Translations under genes and position numbers: made by a program
In this document: positions 55,794 to 64,000 of the stretch, piece by piece
How positions within the stretch are numbered: the first letter of the stretch is position 1
Layout: the number at the start of each line of letters is the position of its first letter
The notes under the pieces: generated by a model
What the model was told of the DNA's origin: nothing
What the model saw: the letters and a program-made list of their open reading frames with translations, nothing else
Database searches by the model: none
DNA from: Polaribacter sp. BM10
GTDB lineage: Bacteria; Bacteroidota; Bacteroidia; Flavobacteriales; Flavobacteriaceae
Length of the DNA: 64,000 nucleotides
Direction: 5' to 3'
Assembly: GCF_002005425.1 (NCBI RefSeq)
Contig: NZ_CP019704.1
Coordinates: forward strand, 1,508,001-1,572,000

Positions 55794-55830
55794 AACTACA
55801 CCCAATCTGTTTCTTTTTTATACCAATTTG

Positions 55831-55894
55831 AACAATTTATACCCCTCTTAGAAACAATAATACCCCTATCGGGCATTTTGCCCAACTACATTTA
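55831..55894 (+). promoter_or_regulatory. Candidate HTCS activator site and promoter of the second susC
   Basis: ACAATTT-ATACCCCT and ACAATA-ATACCCCT are direct repeats whose ATACCCCT cores (55839-55846 and 55860-55867) start 21 bp apart, two helical turns. The second core ends exactly 19 bp before TACATTTA (55887-55894), a near-consensus -7 box, so it occupies the -33 position, where no TTG is found. This is the layout expected of an AraC-type activator bound next to RNA polymerase. A GGGCA-TTT-TGCCC dyad lies in the spacer. Confidence 0.6.
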
Positions 55895-55917
55895 TCAAAA
55901 CTAAAAACACAATTTAA

Positions 55918-58887
55918 ATGAAAAATTTTTACTTATTATTAATTCTTGTCTTTGGGTGTATAGCATATACCGGTGCACAAGTAAAGGTAACAGGGAGTGT
56001 AGTTTCCAACACAGACAACCTCCCCATACCAAATGTATCTATTACTGTTAAAGGAAATAACAGTAAAGGAACTGCTACAGATTTTGACGGAAATTTTAAA
56101 TTATCTCTAAACAATCAAACGGGTACTTTAGTATTTTCTTCTTTAGGGTATGAAACAAAAGAAGTAGCGTTTATCGGCAATCAAGTTTTAAAGGTAACTT
56201 TAAAAGAAAGTTCTAGTTCTTTAGACGAAATTGTAATTGTTGGTTACGGTTCTCAAAAAAGATCAGACGTTACTGGTGCAATATCTTCTGTAAAAAGCGA
56301 AAACTTTAACAAAGGGGTTGTTGCCAATGCGGGGCAATTATTACAAGGTAAAGTTGCCGGTGTAAATGTATCATCTAATAGTGGTGAACCAGGTGCAACA
56401 CAAGATGTAATTATTAGAGGGGTTGGTAGTTTAAGATCTGGTACAACACCTCTTTACATTGTAGATGGTTTTGCTCTAGACAACACCAATAATGGTGTTG
56501 CTTCTAACCCATTAAACTTTATCAATCCTCAAGACATCGAAAGTATAGAAGTTTTAAAAGATGCATCTTCTGCAGCAATTTATGGTTCTAGAGCTGCAAA
56601 TGGTGTTATTGTAATTACTACTAAAAAAGGTAAGAAAGGTAAAACTAAAATAAACCTAACACTTTCTAGTGGTTTTGCTACTATTGCAAATAAAATAGCT
56701 GTTTTTACTGCTGATGAGTTTAGAACCAATGTAAATGCCGTAAACGGTACTTTGGCAGATGGCGGTGGTGCCACAGATTGGCAAAAAGAACTTACAAGAG
56801 CTGCCATTTCTAATAACATTAACTTTTCTATGAGTGGTGGTACAGAAAATTCTTCTTACGCTGCTTCTATTGGTTTAGATGACCAAGAAGGAATCTTAAG
56901 AAACAGTAATTTAAAACGTTATTCTGGTCGTTTAAATTTATCACAAAAAGCAATGAACGATAAATTTAACGTAACCTTTAACCTAACAGCTACTAAATTA
57001 GACAATACAAGACCAAATGCCAATGCTGTTGTTGGTAATATGCTAAGTTTAAACCCTACAGATACACCTTATGAAAACGGTACGTTAAAAGGAAATTTAA
57101 GCAACGATATTTTAAACCCATTTATTGCAGAATCTCTTTACGGAGACTATACAAATAACAATCGTATTCTAGCAAACATTGCACCTTCTTATAAAATCAC
57201 AAAAGGGTTAACTTATAAGTTAAACATGGGTGTAGACTACTCTATCACAGAAAGAGATGTGCAAAACTTACCATATGCTACAGAAACCAACACAACATTG
57301 GGTAGTGTAAATACGGCGACTACAAAAAATAGTAATACACTTGTAGAAAACACACTAACTTACAATTTGTATGGTGATAAAAGTAGTTTTACATTTTTAG
57401 CAGGTCATACTTACCAGCAAACAGAAGTTAGTCAAAAACAATTTTTCTTAGAAGGTTTTCCAGACAATGGTGTAGAACCAAGATATCAATTAGAAACTGC
57501 AAATCAACAAACAACGCAATCGGCTTTTGCAACTAAAAACGAGTTACAATCTTTCTTCGGAAGACTTAATTATACCTACGACGATAAATACTTAGTAACA
57601 GCGACAATGCGTGCAGATGGTTCTTCTAAATTTGGTAAGAATAATAGATATGGATATTTTCCTTCTGTTGCATTGGGTTGGAATATTAGCAATGAAAACT
57701 TTTTGGCGAATTCAACTACAATTAACAACTTAAAATTAAGAGCTAGTTGGGGACAAACGGGTAGTCAAGAAATACCATCTAAAATTACCAAAGCAAGTTA
57801 TACAGAAAGCAACTCAAATAACGACACATACCCTTTAGATAGTAGTGCTACAGATTTAAGTGGATACCCTTACGGTTCTATTTTTACACGTTTGGCAAAT
57901 CCAAATATTCAATGGGAAGTTGCTACACAAACCAACATTGGTTTAGACTTTAGTTTACTTAACTACAAATTAACAGGTACTATCGATTATTTTAATAAAG
58001 TTACAGACAACATCTTATTAGAAGTTGCTCCTACAGATCCTATTGTTCCTGTTTCTACCTACTGGACCAACATTCCGAATATGGAAATCGAAAACAATGG
58101 TGTAGAAATCGCTTTAGATTATAAAGACTATGTAAACGATCGTTTTTCTTATAATTTTGGAGGTAATATTTCTTTTACAAAAAATACAGTAAACAACTCT
58201 CCTTACAAAATTTTAACTACAGGGGCTGCAAGAGGTGCAGGACAAACGGGTGCTACTATTAACGGCGTTTTAAATGGCGAATCTATTGGTGCTTTTTACA
58301 TGCAAGAGTTTACAGGCATTGGTGCAGATGGTCTAAATCAATTTAGAGACACAAATAATGATGGTGAAATTTTAGATGATGACAGAACTGTAGTTGGTAA
58401 TGCCCTACCAGATTATGTATATGCTTTTTACTTAAACTTTACTTACAAAAACTTCGATTTAGGTTTTAATTTTAATGGTGCTGGCGGAAACAAAATATAC
58501 AACCATGTAGCCATGTCTTCTTTTAATAAAGGAAACCTAGCCAACTCTTTTAACACTACAAACAGAGCTATCGAGTTTTTAAACGAAGCTGCAACAAACT
58601 CTAACCTAGTTTCTACAAGGTATTTAGAAAATGGTAGTTTCTTAAGATTAAACAATGCAACAATTGGGTATAATTTATCACCAGAAAGTATCGGTTTTGG
58701 CGAAAGCATTAAAAATTTACGCTTATCAGTTACAGGTCAAAATCTATTTGTAATAACAGATTATAGCGGTTTCGACCCAGAAATTAATACAGGTAGTCCT
58801 TTAGGTGGTATCCAAACTTTTGGTATCGATTACTTTAGTTACCCAAAGAGTAAAACAATTCTTTTAAGCTTAAACGTAGAATTTTAA
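55918..58887 (+). CDS. SusC/RagA-type TonB-dependent transporter
   Basis: 989 residues: signal peptide (to YTGAQ), carboxypeptidase-regulatory-like domain (VKVTGSVVSNTDNLPIPNVS), TonB-box region LDEIVIVGYGSQKR near 105, plug (LLQGKVAGVNV, IIRGVGS, LYIVDGFA, AAIYGSRAANGVIVITT) and a barrel ending LSLNVEF. It belongs to an operon with susD (10 bp later) and two phosphatases, so a phosphorylated organic compound is the likely cargo. It is only distantly like the susC of the arsenosugar genes. Confidence 0.94.
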   Translation: MKNFYLLLILVFGCIAYTGAQVKVTGSVVSNTDNLPIPNVSITVKGNNSKGTATDFDGNFKLSLNNQTGTLVFSSLGYETKEVAFIGNQVLKVTLKESSSSLDEIVIVGYGSQKRSDVTGAISSVKSENFNKGVVANAGQLLQGKVAGVNVSSNSGEPGATQDVIIRGVGSLRSGTTPLYIVDGFALDNTNNGVASNPLNFINPQDIESIEVLKDASSAAIYGSRAANGVIVITTKKGKKGKTKINLTLSSGFATIANKIAVFTADEFRTNVNAVNGTLADGGGATDWQKELTRAAISNNINFSMSGGTENSSYAASIGLDDQEGILRNSNLKRYSGRLNLSQKAMNDKFNVTFNLTATKLDNTRPNANAVVGNMLSLNPTDTPYENGTLKGNLSNDILNPFIAESLYGDYTNNNRILANIAPSYKITKGLTYKLNMGVDYSITERDVQNLPYATETNTTLGSVNTATTKNSNTLVENTLTYNLYGDKSSFTFLAGHTYQQTEVSQKQFFLEGFPDNGVEPRYQLETANQQTTQSAFATKNELQSFFGRLNYTYDDKYLVTATMRADGSSKFGKNNRYGYFPSVALGWNISNENFLANSTTINNLKLRASWGQTGSQEIPSKITKASYTESNSNNDTYPLDSSATDLSGYPYGSIFTRLANPNIQWEVATQTNIGLDFSLLNYKLTGTIDYFNKVTDNILLEVAPTDPIVPVSTYWTNIPNMEIENNGVEIALDYKDYVNDRFSYNFGGNISFTKNTVNNSPYKILTTGAARGAGQTGATINGVLNGESIGAFYMQEFTGIGADGLNQFRDTNNDGEILDDDRTVVGNALPDYVYAFYLNFTYKNFDLGFNFNGAGGNKIYNHVAMSSFNKGNLANSFNTTNRAIEFLNEAATNSNLVSTRYLENGSFLRLNNATIGYNLSPESIGFGESIKNLRLSVTGQNLFVITDYSGFDPEINTGSPLGGIQTFGIDYFSYPKSKTILLSLNVEF

Positions 58888-58897
58888 TTAAAAAATA

Positions 58898-60643
58898 ATG
58901 AAAAATATAATAAAAAGTACACTTTTAGCATTCAGCTTCTTATGTATCTATAGCTGTAGCGATTTAAATGAAGAGGTTTTAGATGAATCTTTAACAGGTA
59001 GCGGGCAAGCAGAAGCAATAAGTGGTGCTATTGCACCAGCTTACGGGCAAGTTTCTTGGACATGGAGGCACACAAACTACTATGGTTTGCAATTGATACC
59101 TAGTGACGAGGCTATTTTACCTTACAGAGGTGGTACAGATTGGTATGATGGTGGTAAGTTTTTAGCTGCACATACACACTCTATTACACCAACAAATGAT
59201 TTGGTTAAAAGTGCTTGGACAGAGCTAACAATTAATATCTCTAGAACCGTAAGTGCTATCGAAGTTTTAAGACCATTGGCAGATGCAGGTAATACAGAGG
59301 CGGCTGGTGCTTTATATGAAATGATTGCGTTAAGGGCCTATTTAAATATGTTAACATTAGACAGTTGGGGCTTGGTCTTTAAAAAAGAATTGTCTAGCAA
59401 AGATTCAGAAATCTTAAGAAATCAAGAGGCAGTAGATTATATAGAAAGCGAATTGTTATCTGTTGTAGACCTTATAAATAATAATAAAGGCCCGGGTAGA
59501 ATGACACAAGCTGCGGTTTGGGGATTTTTGGCAAGATTGCACTTAAATGCTGCTGTATATAGAGATCCTTACGGTACACCAAACTTTACCACAGAAGATA
59601 TGGATAAGGTTATTACGTATACCAATAACATTATCAATTCAGGACAATTTTCTTTATCGCCAGAATATTTCGACTTGTTTAATGATGATAACAATAGCAA
59701 TGCAGAATTGATATTTGCTTTAGACCAACGTGGTGTCTTAAAAAGAGAACACAGTCGTTGGGCATATTGGTCTATTCCTGGTTCTATGTACCCAAGACCA
59801 GAACACCTAAGTGCAGATGGTACAGATGGGCCAGCAATTACATCAGACTTTTATCAAACTTGGGTAGCTGCTTATGGTAACGTAGACCCAGCAGATGCAG
59901 ACCCTAGGTTTTTACAAAAAAACACACAAGAAGCAGCCAACGGTGTAGCAGATCTTACAGGTTTATCTCCTTTAAATGACGAGAATAACTATTATTGTGT
60001 AGCTGCCAAAGACTTCGAAATTGATAGAGGTATTTTAAGAGGCGTGCCTTGGGCTGCTAGAAAAGATGAAAATGGTGCGTTTTATACTTGTAGCGATGGA
60101 TACAGAATTTACCCAGTAAAACAAATAAAAGGAAACGGAAAAGATAAGAATGTAGCCTATGTAAATCTTACAGAAAAAGTAGATTTTACTAACGAAGGAA
60201 GAGCTCATCATACAGGTTTTCGTGTATCTAAATACCAATTTAGCCGCACCTCTCCTAACGGTAACAACTTTAGTAGCGTAGATTTAGTATTAATGCGTTA
60301 TGCAGAAATTTACATGATGCGTGCAGAAGCTAAATTAAGAAAAGGAGACAATGCGGCTGCCTTAGCAGATGTAAATATTGTAAGAACATCTAGAACTGCA
60401 CGTGCACCAATACCAACTGCTTTAAACAGTATCAATTTAGATATTTTATACAGAGAGTTAGGTTTCGAGTTCTATTGGGAAGGTTTAAGAAGAACAAACC
60501 AAATCCGTTTTAGTCATTACGAAGATTCGTGGACAGAAAAAACAGATGCCAATGTAAACAACAGGTTGTTTCCAATACCACAAGTTGCCATCGATGGTGC
60601 TTCTAACACACCAGGTTACTTAGAACAAAATAAAGGATATTAG
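58898..60643 (+). CDS. SusD/RagB-type substrate-binding lipoprotein
   Basis: 581 residues with lipobox IYSC (Cys20). SusD signatures are the N-terminal EAISGAIAPAYGQV, the TPR-like core (EMIALRAYLNMLTLDSWG) and the RagB-type C-terminus (LVLMRYAEIYMMRAEAKLRKG, then YRELGFEFYWEGLRRTNQIRF and NRLFPIPQVAI). It sits on the cell surface over its SusC and should bind the imported ligand. A hairpin terminator follows it. Confidence 0.94.
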   Translation: MKNIIKSTLLAFSFLCIYSCSDLNEEVLDESLTGSGQAEAISGAIAPAYGQVSWTWRHTNYYGLQLIPSDEAILPYRGGTDWYDGGKFLAAHTHSITPTNDLVKSAWTELTINISRTVSAIEVLRPLADAGNTEAAGALYEMIALRAYLNMLTLDSWGLVFKKELSSKDSEILRNQEAVDYIESELLSVVDLINNNKGPGRMTQAAVWGFLARLHLNAAVYRDPYGTPNFTTEDMDKVITYTNNIINSGQFSLSPEYFDLFNDDNNSNAELIFALDQRGVLKREHSRWAYWSIPGSMYPRPEHLSADGTDGPAITSDFYQTWVAAYGNVDPADADPRFLQKNTQEAANGVADLTGLSPLNDENNYYCVAAKDFEIDRGILRGVPWAARKDENGAFYTCSDGYRIYPVKQIKGNGKDKNVAYVNLTEKVDFTNEGRAHHTGFRVSKYQFSRTSPNGNNFSSVDLVLMRYAEIYMMRAEAKLRKGDNAAALADVNIVRTSRTARAPIPTALNSINLDILYRELGFEFYWEGLRRTNQIRFSHYEDSWTEKTDANVNNRLFPIPQVAIDGASNTPGYLEQNKGY

Positions 60644-60659
60644 ATTTTATGTTTGATGT

Positions 60660-60698
60660 ATGGGGGCTTTTCTTAATAAGAGGGCTCCCTTTTTTTAT
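60660..60698 (+). terminator. Hairpin terminator inside the susCD-phosphatase operon
   Basis: Stem GGGGGC / GCTCCC with an inner CTT/AAG pairing, then eight T's. No consensus promoter is seen between it and the phosphatase gene, so it probably lowers rather than stops expression of the phosphatases. Confidence 0.6.
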
Positions 60699-60719
60699 CA
60701 GATTCACTAAAAGTATAGC

Positions 60720-61820
60720 ATGAAAAACATTTTGAAAAACACACTATTGGTTTTGCTATCTATTTTGTACATAGGTTGTAAAAAAGAAACATCTAAAACA
60801 CCTTTAAATGTTATTTTAATGATAGGAGACGGTATGGGTCTTGCCCAAGTTTCTACAGCATTTTATTTCGGAAAAAACGCACCAAATTTCGAGCAGTTTA
60901 AAGAAATCGGCTTTATAAAAACTCAAAGTACAAGCCACACAATTACAGACTCTGCCGCAGGTGCAACTGCATTTGCAACAGGTCAAAAAACATACAAAAG
61001 AGCCATTGGTGTTTCTAAAGACAGTTTGCCTATTCCTACCATCATAGAGACCTTGCAACAAAAAGGTTATCAATCTGGTTTGGTAAGCTTAACACCCATA
61101 ACTCATGCTACACCTGGGGCTTTTTATGCCCATGTAAAAGATAGAGATTCGCACGAAGAAATTGCTTTAGACCTTATCGATGCGAATATCGATTTTTTTG
61201 CAGGTGGTGGTTTAAAATATTTAAAACGCAGAAAAGATAAGAAAGATTTGTATGCTGCATTGCTAGCTAAAAATTACCAACTAGATTCTGTAGCATTATC
61301 TCCTTATAATATTCACAAAAGAAATGGGTATTTATTAGCAAACGATGGTTTGCCATCTAAATTAGAAGGTAGAAAAAGCTTTTTTCAAGATGCTACACAA
61401 CTGGGTTTAGACTATTTAACAGAAAAAGAAAAACCTTTCTTTTTAATGATTGAAGGTTCTTATATCGATTGGGGCGGACACGCCATGGATGCCGAATTAT
61501 TAAAACAAGAAGTTTTAGATTTTGATAAAACTTTAGGAGTTGTTTTAAACTACATAAAAAAACACCCAAACACACTTTTGGTAGTTACTGCAGACCATGA
61601 AACAGGAGGCGTAAGTATTGGAAAATCGTATGTTATTGATGAAGCTACAGGCGAGAAACAAGAAGAAGTAACCAATGTTTCTATCAACTTTAACAACGAC
61701 CAACATAGCGGTACTTTAATTCCTGTTTTTGCAAAAGGTCCGGGCGCACCACTTTTTAAAGGCATTTATGAAAACAATGAAATTTATCATAAAATTTTAA
61801 AAGCCATTCACAACAAATAA
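60720..61820 (+). CDS. Alkaline phosphatase, lipoprotein
   Basis: 366 residues, shorter than E. coli PhoA (about 470). Lipobox LYIGC (Cys20). The metal site Asp37 is in MIGDGMGLAQ and the nucleophile Ser78 is in TDSAAGATAFATG. Other zinc/magnesium ligands are in THATPGAFYAH, YIDWGGHAMDAE, TADHETGG and the final QHSG. It hydrolyses phosphate monoesters, held at the envelope. It is paralogous to the C-terminal half of the next gene (both end VYENNE-H-KI). Confidence 0.93.
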   Translation: MKNILKNTLLVLLSILYIGCKKETSKTPLNVILMIGDGMGLAQVSTAFYFGKNAPNFEQFKEIGFIKTQSTSHTITDSAAGATAFATGQKTYKRAIGVSKDSLPIPTIIETLQQKGYQSGLVSLTPITHATPGAFYAHVKDRDSHEEIALDLIDANIDFFAGGGLKYLKRRKDKKDLYAALLAKNYQLDSVALSPYNIHKRNGYLLANDGLPSKLEGRKSFFQDATQLGLDYLTEKEKPFFLMIEGSYIDWGGHAMDAELLKQEVLDFDKTLGVVLNYIKKHPNTLLVVTADHETGGVSIGKSYVIDEATGEKQEEVTNVSINFNNDQHSGTLIPVFAKGPGAPLFKGIYENNEIYHKILKAIHNK

Positions 61821-61825
61821 AAATA

Positions 61826-63625
61826 ATGAAATACAACTCTACAATAACACGCGTTTTATTCCTACTTACTTTGGTAGTGCATTGCACGCTTTTTGGGCAA
61901 CAAAAACCCATCATTCATTCTCATAATGATTACTTACAATCTGTTCCTTTCTGGAACGCTTTCTCTAACGGCGCTACTTCTTTTGAAGCTGATGTATTTT
62001 TAAAAGACAAACAACTTTTTGTGGCGCATACGCTATCAGAAATACAACCTAAAAACACTTTTGAAACGCTGTATGCAAAGCCTCTTAAAACTGTTTTAAA
62101 TTTAAAGTATCAAGAAGATAAGAAACTTTTGCTTTTAATAGATATCAAATCAGAAGCAGTATCAACATTAAACAAAGTAATTTCTGTATTAGAAAAATAT
62201 CCTAGCATACACAATAGTAACAACCTCAAAATTGTAATTTCTGGTAATAGACCCCCTTCAAACACCTACAACACCTACCCTTCTTATATTTATTTTGATT
62301 GTCAAGAATTAGGTACAGAAGTATCAAAAAAAGCATGGGATAAAATAGGAATGGTGAGTTTAAGTTTTAAGCCTTTTTCTACATGGAACGGTAAAGGAAG
62401 ATTAACGCACGATGATGCCACTAAAGTTAAAAACATCATAGCAAAAGCAAAGAAAACAAAAAAGCCTTTTCGTTTTTGGGCAAGTCCAGATTCTAAAAGA
62501 GCCTGGAGAACTTTGGCTGATATGGGCGTAGACATCATTAATACAGACAAACCTTTTTTATGCGCCACTTACTTTAATACTCTACCAAATAGAGCTATTA
62601 CCTCTACAACATTTTCTAAAGTATACCAGCCCTCTTACAGCGCAGATCAAAAAGATTTACCTGTAAAAAACATTATTTTATTAATAGGTGATGGCAATGG
62701 TTTGGCTCAAATATCTGCCACAACTTTAGCAAATAATGGCAACTTGTCTTTAACACAACTAAAAAGTATTGGTTTTATAAAAACACAAGCTGCAGATGAT
62801 TTTACAACAGATTCTGCTGCTGCAGGTACCGCGTTGGCTACGGGTATCAAAACAAATAATAGAGCCATTGGTACAGATCCTTTTAGAAAACCAATTCAGA
62901 ATATTACAGAAATTTTAAGTAGTTTTAACTTTTCTACGGCCTGCATAACAACAGACAATATTATAGGGGCTACCCCGGCTTCTTTTTATGCACATGCTAT
63001 CGACAGGTCTGATGATGCTATCATTTCTAAGCACCTTATTAATAGCAAGCTAAACTTATTTATTGGTGGCGGCGGTGCTAATTTTAAAAACACCTCTTTA
63101 ACTACTAATTTTACCATTTTGCCTTCTTTAGAAAATTTAGAAAATACAACTGCAGATAAAGTAGGTGTATTTACATCTGTACATGGTTTAAAAACCATTA
63201 TTAATGGTAGAGGAAACCTACTTGCCAACGCAACAAAAAAAGGTTTAGATTTTTTACATAAAAAAAACAAACCCTTCTTTTTAATGATAGAAGCTGCCAA
63301 AATAGACCATGCAGGTCATGCAAATGATACCGCAGGTATTTTAGCTGAATCAATCGATTTTGACAAAGCCATTACAGAGGCTTTAAAGTTTGCAGATACT
63401 CACCCAGATACTTTGGTAATTATTACCGCAGACCACGAAACTTCGGGCTTTAGCATCCCGCAGGGTAATGTAAAAACACATGAAATAGAAGGTTATTTTG
63501 CTTCGTACGACCACACAGCTATTATGGTGCCTATTTTTGCTTATGGCCCGATGTCTTATGAATTTCAGGGAGTTTATGAAAACAACGAAGTGTTTCATAA
63601 AATTATGAAAATTCTAAAGAAATAG
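61826..63625 (+). CDS. Fusion of a glycerophosphodiesterase-like domain and an alkaline phosphatase
   Basis: 599 residues with a signal peptide (to LFGQ). Residues about 27-265 look like the PI-PLC/GDPD TIM barrel: His31 and His33-Asn-Asp35 (HSHNDY), Glu54-x-Asp56 (SFEADVF), His68 (FVAHT), LLLIDIKSEA and a closing MGVDIINTDKP. From about 277 an alkaline phosphatase follows: LLIGDGNGLAQ, nucleophile Ser in TTDSAAAGTALATG near 329, ATPASFYAHAID, IEAAKIDHAGHANDT and ITADHETSG. One chain could split a phosphodiester and then release phosphate from the product. It lies five bases after the preceding gene and is the last gene of the operon. Confidence 0.88.
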   Translation: MKYNSTITRVLFLLTLVVHCTLFGQQKPIIHSHNDYLQSVPFWNAFSNGATSFEADVFLKDKQLFVAHTLSEIQPKNTFETLYAKPLKTVLNLKYQEDKKLLLLIDIKSEAVSTLNKVISVLEKYPSIHNSNNLKIVISGNRPPSNTYNTYPSYIYFDCQELGTEVSKKAWDKIGMVSLSFKPFSTWNGKGRLTHDDATKVKNIIAKAKKTKKPFRFWASPDSKRAWRTLADMGVDIINTDKPFLCATYFNTLPNRAITSTTFSKVYQPSYSADQKDLPVKNIILLIGDGNGLAQISATTLANNGNLSLTQLKSIGFIKTQAADDFTTDSAAAGTALATGIKTNNRAIGTDPFRKPIQNITEILSSFNFSTACITTDNIIGATPASFYAHAIDRSDDAIISKHLINSKLNLFIGGGGANFKNTSLTTNFTILPSLENLENTTADKVGVFTSVHGLKTIINGRGNLLANATKKGLDFLHKKNKPFFLMIEAAKIDHAGHANDTAGILAESIDFDKAITEALKFADTHPDTLVIITADHETSGFSIPQGNVKTHEIEGYFASYDHTAIMVPIFAYGPMSYEFQGVYENNEVFHKIMKILKK

Positions 63626-63649
63626 TAGAAAAACTATCTATTTTTCAAC

Positions 63650-63684
63650 TAAAAAACCCCAAACACTTGTTTGGGGTTTTTTAC
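63650..63684. terminator. Bidirectional terminator
   Basis: Fifteen-base-pair stem AAAAAACCCCAAACA / TGTTTGGGGTTTTTT with a two-base loop, between the phosphatase operon and the convergent oxidoreductase gene. Confidence 0.9.
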
Positions 63685-63695
63685 TTATAATATCT

Positions 63696-64000
63696 TTAGG
63701 ATACTGCATTTAGTTCTTGCATTATTTCTGCAAACAGTTGGTACGATTTAATGCGGTCTTCTATATCATAAATATTGGTTACCGCAATCAATTCATCTGC
63801 TTGGGTTTCTTCTAAAAACATTTTTACTTGTGCTTTTACAGTGGCTTTGCTTCCTATAAAAGAATGCTTTAACATTTGATGTACTTGCGGATGCTCTAAA
63901 ATTTCTTGATGCTCTTCTGTAAAAGTAACAGGTGGTTTTACACCACTTCTTTTACCGGTAAGCAAGCCTACAATTAATTGTATTAAAGAGGTTGCAATGC
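63696..64000 (-). CDS. LLM-class flavin-dependent oxidoreductase, C-terminal part
   Basis: Only the last 101 codons are present; the frame stays open to the right edge. The segment SLIQLIVGLLTGKRSGVKPPV, then HPQVHQMLKHSFIGSKATVKAQVKMFLEETQADELIAVTNIYD, is typical of the end of bacterial luciferase-like monooxygenases (MsnO8 type), where G-S-K-x-x-V is the loop that helps bind FMN. The substrate is unknown. Confidence 0.85.
   Translation of the reverse strand, partial: IATSLIQLIVGLLTGKRSGVKPPVTFTEEHQEILEHPQVHQMLKHSFIGSKATVKAQVKMFLEETQADELIAVTNIYDIEDRIKSYQLFAEIMQELNAVS

Noticed and set aside
1..64000. Mobile elements, CRISPR arrays, prophage or defence islands
   Set aside because: No transposase, integrase, spaced identical repeats, tRNA-flanked insertion or recognised defence gene was found; composition is even throughout.

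Overview
The window is AT-rich and gene-dense and looks like chromosomal DNA of a marine flavobacterium. Polaribacter or a close relative is my inference from overall protein resemblance. The phylum call is firmer. It rests on a fused SecDF, two SusC/SusD pairs, a leucine-rich-repeat protein with a type IX secretion C-terminal domain, BlaR1 and other proteins ending in TonB-like domains, and promoters of the Bacteroidetes form TTG-N19/20-TAnnTTTG. I saw no tRNA, rRNA, CRISPR array, transposase or phage gene.

Layout. 1-9.7 kb is housekeeping: the tail of an outer-membrane protein, malate dehydrogenase, formate-THF ligase (minus strand), a small exported protein resembling the SecD head domain, SecDF, a fused hypoxanthine phosphoribosyltransferase/adenylate kinase, and Obg. 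9.7-14.6 kb is a minus-strand five-gene operon: a BlaI repressor, a BlaR1-type metallopeptidase with a TonB-like tail, a TPR protein and two further exported TonB-like proteins. Its promoter lies under a 40-bp perfect palindrome plus a third copy of the same dyad. 14.6-29.7 kb holds a DUF456 membrane protein, lysyl-tRNA synthetase with a candidate minus-strand small RNA in front, glutaminase, RsmG, a fatty-acid desaturase, an aminotransferase, a DUF4407 membrane protein, PhnA, a penicillin-acylase-family hydrolase, a sugar aminotransferase and GalE. Three related hairpin repeats sit in gaps of this stretch. 29.8-38.8 kb has a lipoprotein M16 peptidase, the 1346-residue LRR protein, FabD and a YhhQ-type transporter.

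38.8-51.7 kb is the most distinctive locus, an extended arsenosugar biosynthesis cluster. It holds a DUF547 protein, the AhpD-like arsenosugar-associated protein, radical-SAM ArsS, two DUF2064 glycosyltransferase-like proteins, a SusC/SusD pair, a sodium:solute symporter, a metallophosphoesterase-fold protein missing key metal ligands, ArsM, an exported rhodanese and a purine nucleoside phosphorylase. A plausible flow is arsenite to dimethylarsenic (ArsM), addition of the 5'-deoxyadenosyl group (ArsS), removal of adenine (PNP) and glycosyl transfer (DUF2064), with SusCD and the symporter moving a substrate or product. Everything after ArsM/ArsS is inference.

51.9-63.6 kb is a PUL-like organophosphate locus. 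A giant hybrid two-component-type regulator, whose kinase and receiver domains look degenerate but whose AraC-type DNA-binding domain is intact, precedes SusC, SusD, a lipoprotein alkaline phosphatase and a secreted fusion of a glycerophosphodiesterase-like domain to an alkaline phosphatase. Two direct repeats 21 bp apart in front of this susC, the second ending where the -33 box should be, are a good candidate activator site. The window ends in the C-terminal part of a flavin-dependent luciferase-like oxidoreductase on the minus strand.

All names come from reading motifs and from memory of families. No database search was run.
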